Source: Bigelowiella natans CCMP2755
Lineage: Eukaryota; Cercozoa; Chlorarachniophyceae
NCBI GenBank assembly: GCA_000320545.1
Contig: ADNK01000771.1
Location: 1-41,657 of the forward strand
Reading direction: 5' to 3'
DNA: 41,657 nt
Position numbers and translations under genes: made by a program
Notes under the pieces: model-generated
Seen by the model: the letters and a program-made list of their open reading frames with translations, nothing else
Told to the model about the DNA's origin: nothing
The model's database searches: none
Shown: one piece after another, positions 41,217 to 41,657 of the stretch
Numbering within the stretch: position 1 is the stretch's first letter
Layout: each line of letters opens with the position of its first letter

Positions 41217-41475
41217 AAGCGGAGGAGGAGGTTGCTTCCTAATCATTGTCATTACAATAATGCAGTAACGAAATGCTAGCTGTGTATTATACTGATCGCC
41301 TCATACTCGACGACACGCATCTATAGATAAACATGTGCATAATATACACACAGTACCAATGCAGTAGGCCCCTCCGTGGAAGTAGAGAACAAGGTTCACG
41401 TCCTGCGGGTTGTGTGCCTCATCTAGCGAGAAGAACGTACAGGGTACGCCATGGCAGCTCAGCGCCTTGCAATAT
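38528..41475 (-). CDS. Alpha/beta hydrolase of the hormone-sensitive-lipase (GDSAG) family, 5' end outside window
   Basis: Ten exons join in phase: 41357-41475, 41069-41157, 40772-40822, 40414-40486, 40117-40219, 39755-39810, 39063-39417, 38923-38949, 38809-38847, 38528-38624. Landmarks in order: oxyanion hole LVLYFHGGAYCIG; ILSVEYSLAPEYKFPVAL; nucleophile elbow SIVLAGDSAGG (Ser); LILISPWVDPSGE; SRLPKTLVFSGGREIL; and MHIW (probable catalytic His). These enzymes hydrolyse ester bonds of lipids or small molecules. Exon 39063-39417 encodes an insertion of about 70 residues (EREEEGEEKN..., then poly-Ser) in the middle of the fold. The strand that usually supplies the catalytic acid reads GGREILSP; the expected Asp is Arg, with Glu next to it. 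The upstream exon(s) and start codon lie beyond or near the right edge. Confidence 0.87.
38963..39027. repeat. Tandem duplication of about 33 bp in a hydrolase-gene intron
   Basis: The block CATTCCGACATCATCCATAT followed by TATTGTTATTATCA occurs twice in succession. The copies lie between the exons 38923-38949 and 39063-39417. Confidence 0.9.
39206..39232. repeat. (GCT)n microsatellite inside a coding exon
   Basis: About nine GCT triplets lie in exon 39063-39417 of the hydrolase and encode poly-Ser on the minus strand. Confidence 0.9.
39828..39936. repeat. (ATG)n and (CT)n microsatellites
   Basis: ATG triplets (39828-39858) and a TC run (39889-39936, slightly interrupted) lie in the hydrolase intron between the exons 39755-39810 and 40117-40219. 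Confidence 0.9.
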
Positions 41476-41657
41476 CTGAGATGCATCAAAAGAAAGAGAG
41501 AAGAAAGAAGAAGAAGAGGGCGGTTAGACAGCAGCATTCATGATCGCAGCACGAAGAACAAAGCACACACAACAAATAATCGAATATAGTAAAGACATGT
41601 GCCTATTTCATAACGATGGAATAGGCGGGAGGACTCTGGCGAAAGGGGGGGGGGGGG
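41476..41657. other. Right edge: intron and possible upstream exon of the hydrolase; terminal G run
   Basis: Upstream of the exon at 41357-41475 the minus strand should hold an intron and the preceding exon. A candidate coding end lies near 41617-41645, but it is too short to confirm. The window ends in a run of 13 G. Confidence 0.4.

Noticed and set aside
1-41657. CRISPR arrays, bacterial operons, tRNA or rRNA genes
   Set aside because: None seen. Repeats are microsatellites or TIR arms without spacers, genes are intron-rich and eukaryotic, and no cloverleaf or rRNA core words were recognised by eye.

Overview
This window looks like nuclear DNA of an alga with a red-derived secondary plastid, most likely a photosynthetic stramenopile (ochrophyte) or a related lineage. 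Three things support this. The genes are packed with GT-AG spliceosomal introns. A cytochrome b6f Rieske protein (PetC) carries an N-terminal ER-type signal peptide ahead of its plastid-targeting region. A second protein has a signal peptide, a basic transit-like stretch and then a twin-arginine thylakoid signal. A mevalonate kinase is also present, which argues against a typical green alga. Genus cannot be decided from the sequence alone.

Most reading frames here are fragments, so genes were rebuilt exon by exon by requiring splice sites, phase and protein sense to agree. From left to right: the 3' end of an unrecognised plus-strand gene (81-1216); an rRNA m7G methyltransferase BUD23 on the minus strand (2036-3977, 15 exons); an intronless seven-blade WD40 protein (4456-5397); a long-TIR mobile element (about 5776-6893); a secreted endonuclease/exonuclease/phosphatase (EEP) family enzyme on the minus strand (7362-11657, 18 exons); a large multi-pass membrane RING-H2 protein with internal repeats (12071-15310, 2 exons); a cluster of mobile-element ends (about 15440-16150); an unrecognised coiled-coil protein with a lysine-rich tail on the minus strand (16231-18032, 9 exons); a Tat-routed thylakoid lumen protein (18928-20404, 8 exons); PetC on the minus strand (22096-23454, 5 exons); a small unrecognised gene (23757-24200 or 24385); mevalonate kinase (24417-27904, 16 exons); a small two-helix membrane protein on the minus strand (28790-29778, 5 exons); a DOT1-like SAM methyltransferase with an N-myristoylation motif (30677-33152, 8 exons); a GNAT-like acetyltransferase (34185-37496, 12 exons); and an HSL-type alpha/beta hydrolase on the minus strand, cut off by the right edge (38528-41475+, 10 exons seen).

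The genes do not form an operon or an obvious pathway. Two serve the thylakoid (PetC and the lumen protein), one serves isoprenoid supply (mevalonate kinase) and one serves ribosome maturation (BUD23). Introns are about 50-350 bp and often hold microsatellites. Some exons are as short as 26-40 bases. Several genes carry poly-Ser or poly-acidic insertions that look like microsatellites kept in frame. Intergenic stretches are strikingly rich in TGCATG/ATGCAT and CTAGC words and hold relatives of one TIR element family.
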